Assembly (NCBI GenBank): GCA_016182705.1
Contig: JACPGA010000248.1
Location: 1 to 5,094, forward strand
Reading direction: 5' to 3'
DNA from: Deltaproteobacteria bacterium
Lineage (GTDB): Bacteria; Desulfobacterota; GWC2-55-46
Length of the DNA stretch: 5,094 nt
Shown one piece after another: positions 5,060 to 5,094 of this stretch (positions are counted from its first letter, which is position 1; each line of letters starts with the position of its first letter). The notes under the pieces are model-generated. The model had not been told where the DNA came from. It worked only from the letters and a program-made list of their open reading frames with translations, and did no database searches. The translations under genes and the position numbers were made by a program.

Positions 5060-5094
5060 TGAAGGGGAGGGTGAAATGGTCAGAGCGAGCCTGA

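Overview
The window carries five complete genes, all on the + strand: nadD, rsfS, rlmH, a tetratricopeptide (TPR) membrane protein that looks like a LapA-LapB fusion, and gpmI. About 250 bases of repeat-rich, non-coding DNA follow. The gene order, the moderately high G+C content and the heavy use of AGG (Arg) and ATA (Ile) codons suggest a Gram-negative bacterium of the deltaproteobacterial type (Geobacter/Desulfuromonas-like or an uncultured relative). This placement is an inference. A LapB-type protein implies an LPS-containing outer membrane.

Bases 1-102 hold a good sigma-70-type promoter (TTGACA, 17 bp, TAGCAT) just ahead of nadD. nadD (NAD synthesis), rsfS (ribosome silencing factor) and rlmH (23S rRNA methyltransferase) are packed with gaps of 24 and 6 bases and are probably cotranscribed. 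rsfS has no ATG, GTG or TTG start near its true N-terminus. It appears to begin at CTG 766 behind a strong Shine-Dalgarno sequence, and it carries an unusual Lys/Ala/Pro-rich tail of about 78 residues. The frame from nadD to the end of rlmH is continuous apart from two TAG codons.

An 84-base gap then leads to the 448-residue LapA-LapB-like protein: two N-terminal membrane segments, a TPR array and a C-terminal four-cysteine rubredoxin-like knuckle. In Enterobacteria the equivalent parts are two adjacent genes that control LpxC turnover and hence LPS output. A 78-base gap with a perfect GC-rich hairpin precedes gpmI, a complete cofactor-independent phosphoglycerate mutase.

The window's main non-coding feature is a roughly 126-base imperfect palindrome (4845-4970) that begins at the gpmI stop codon and has 9-base perfect terminal inverted repeats. 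A second, half-length copy of its left arm follows at 4974-5012. A near-match to its right end lies alone between rlmH and lapAB (1831-1849). Together these look like a miniature, non-coding, genome-dispersed palindromic element (MITE- or REP-like). The last 80 bases are C/T-rich then G-rich and form a further hairpin, with no gene visible. I saw no tRNA, rRNA, CRISPR array, transposase or other defence or mobile gene.
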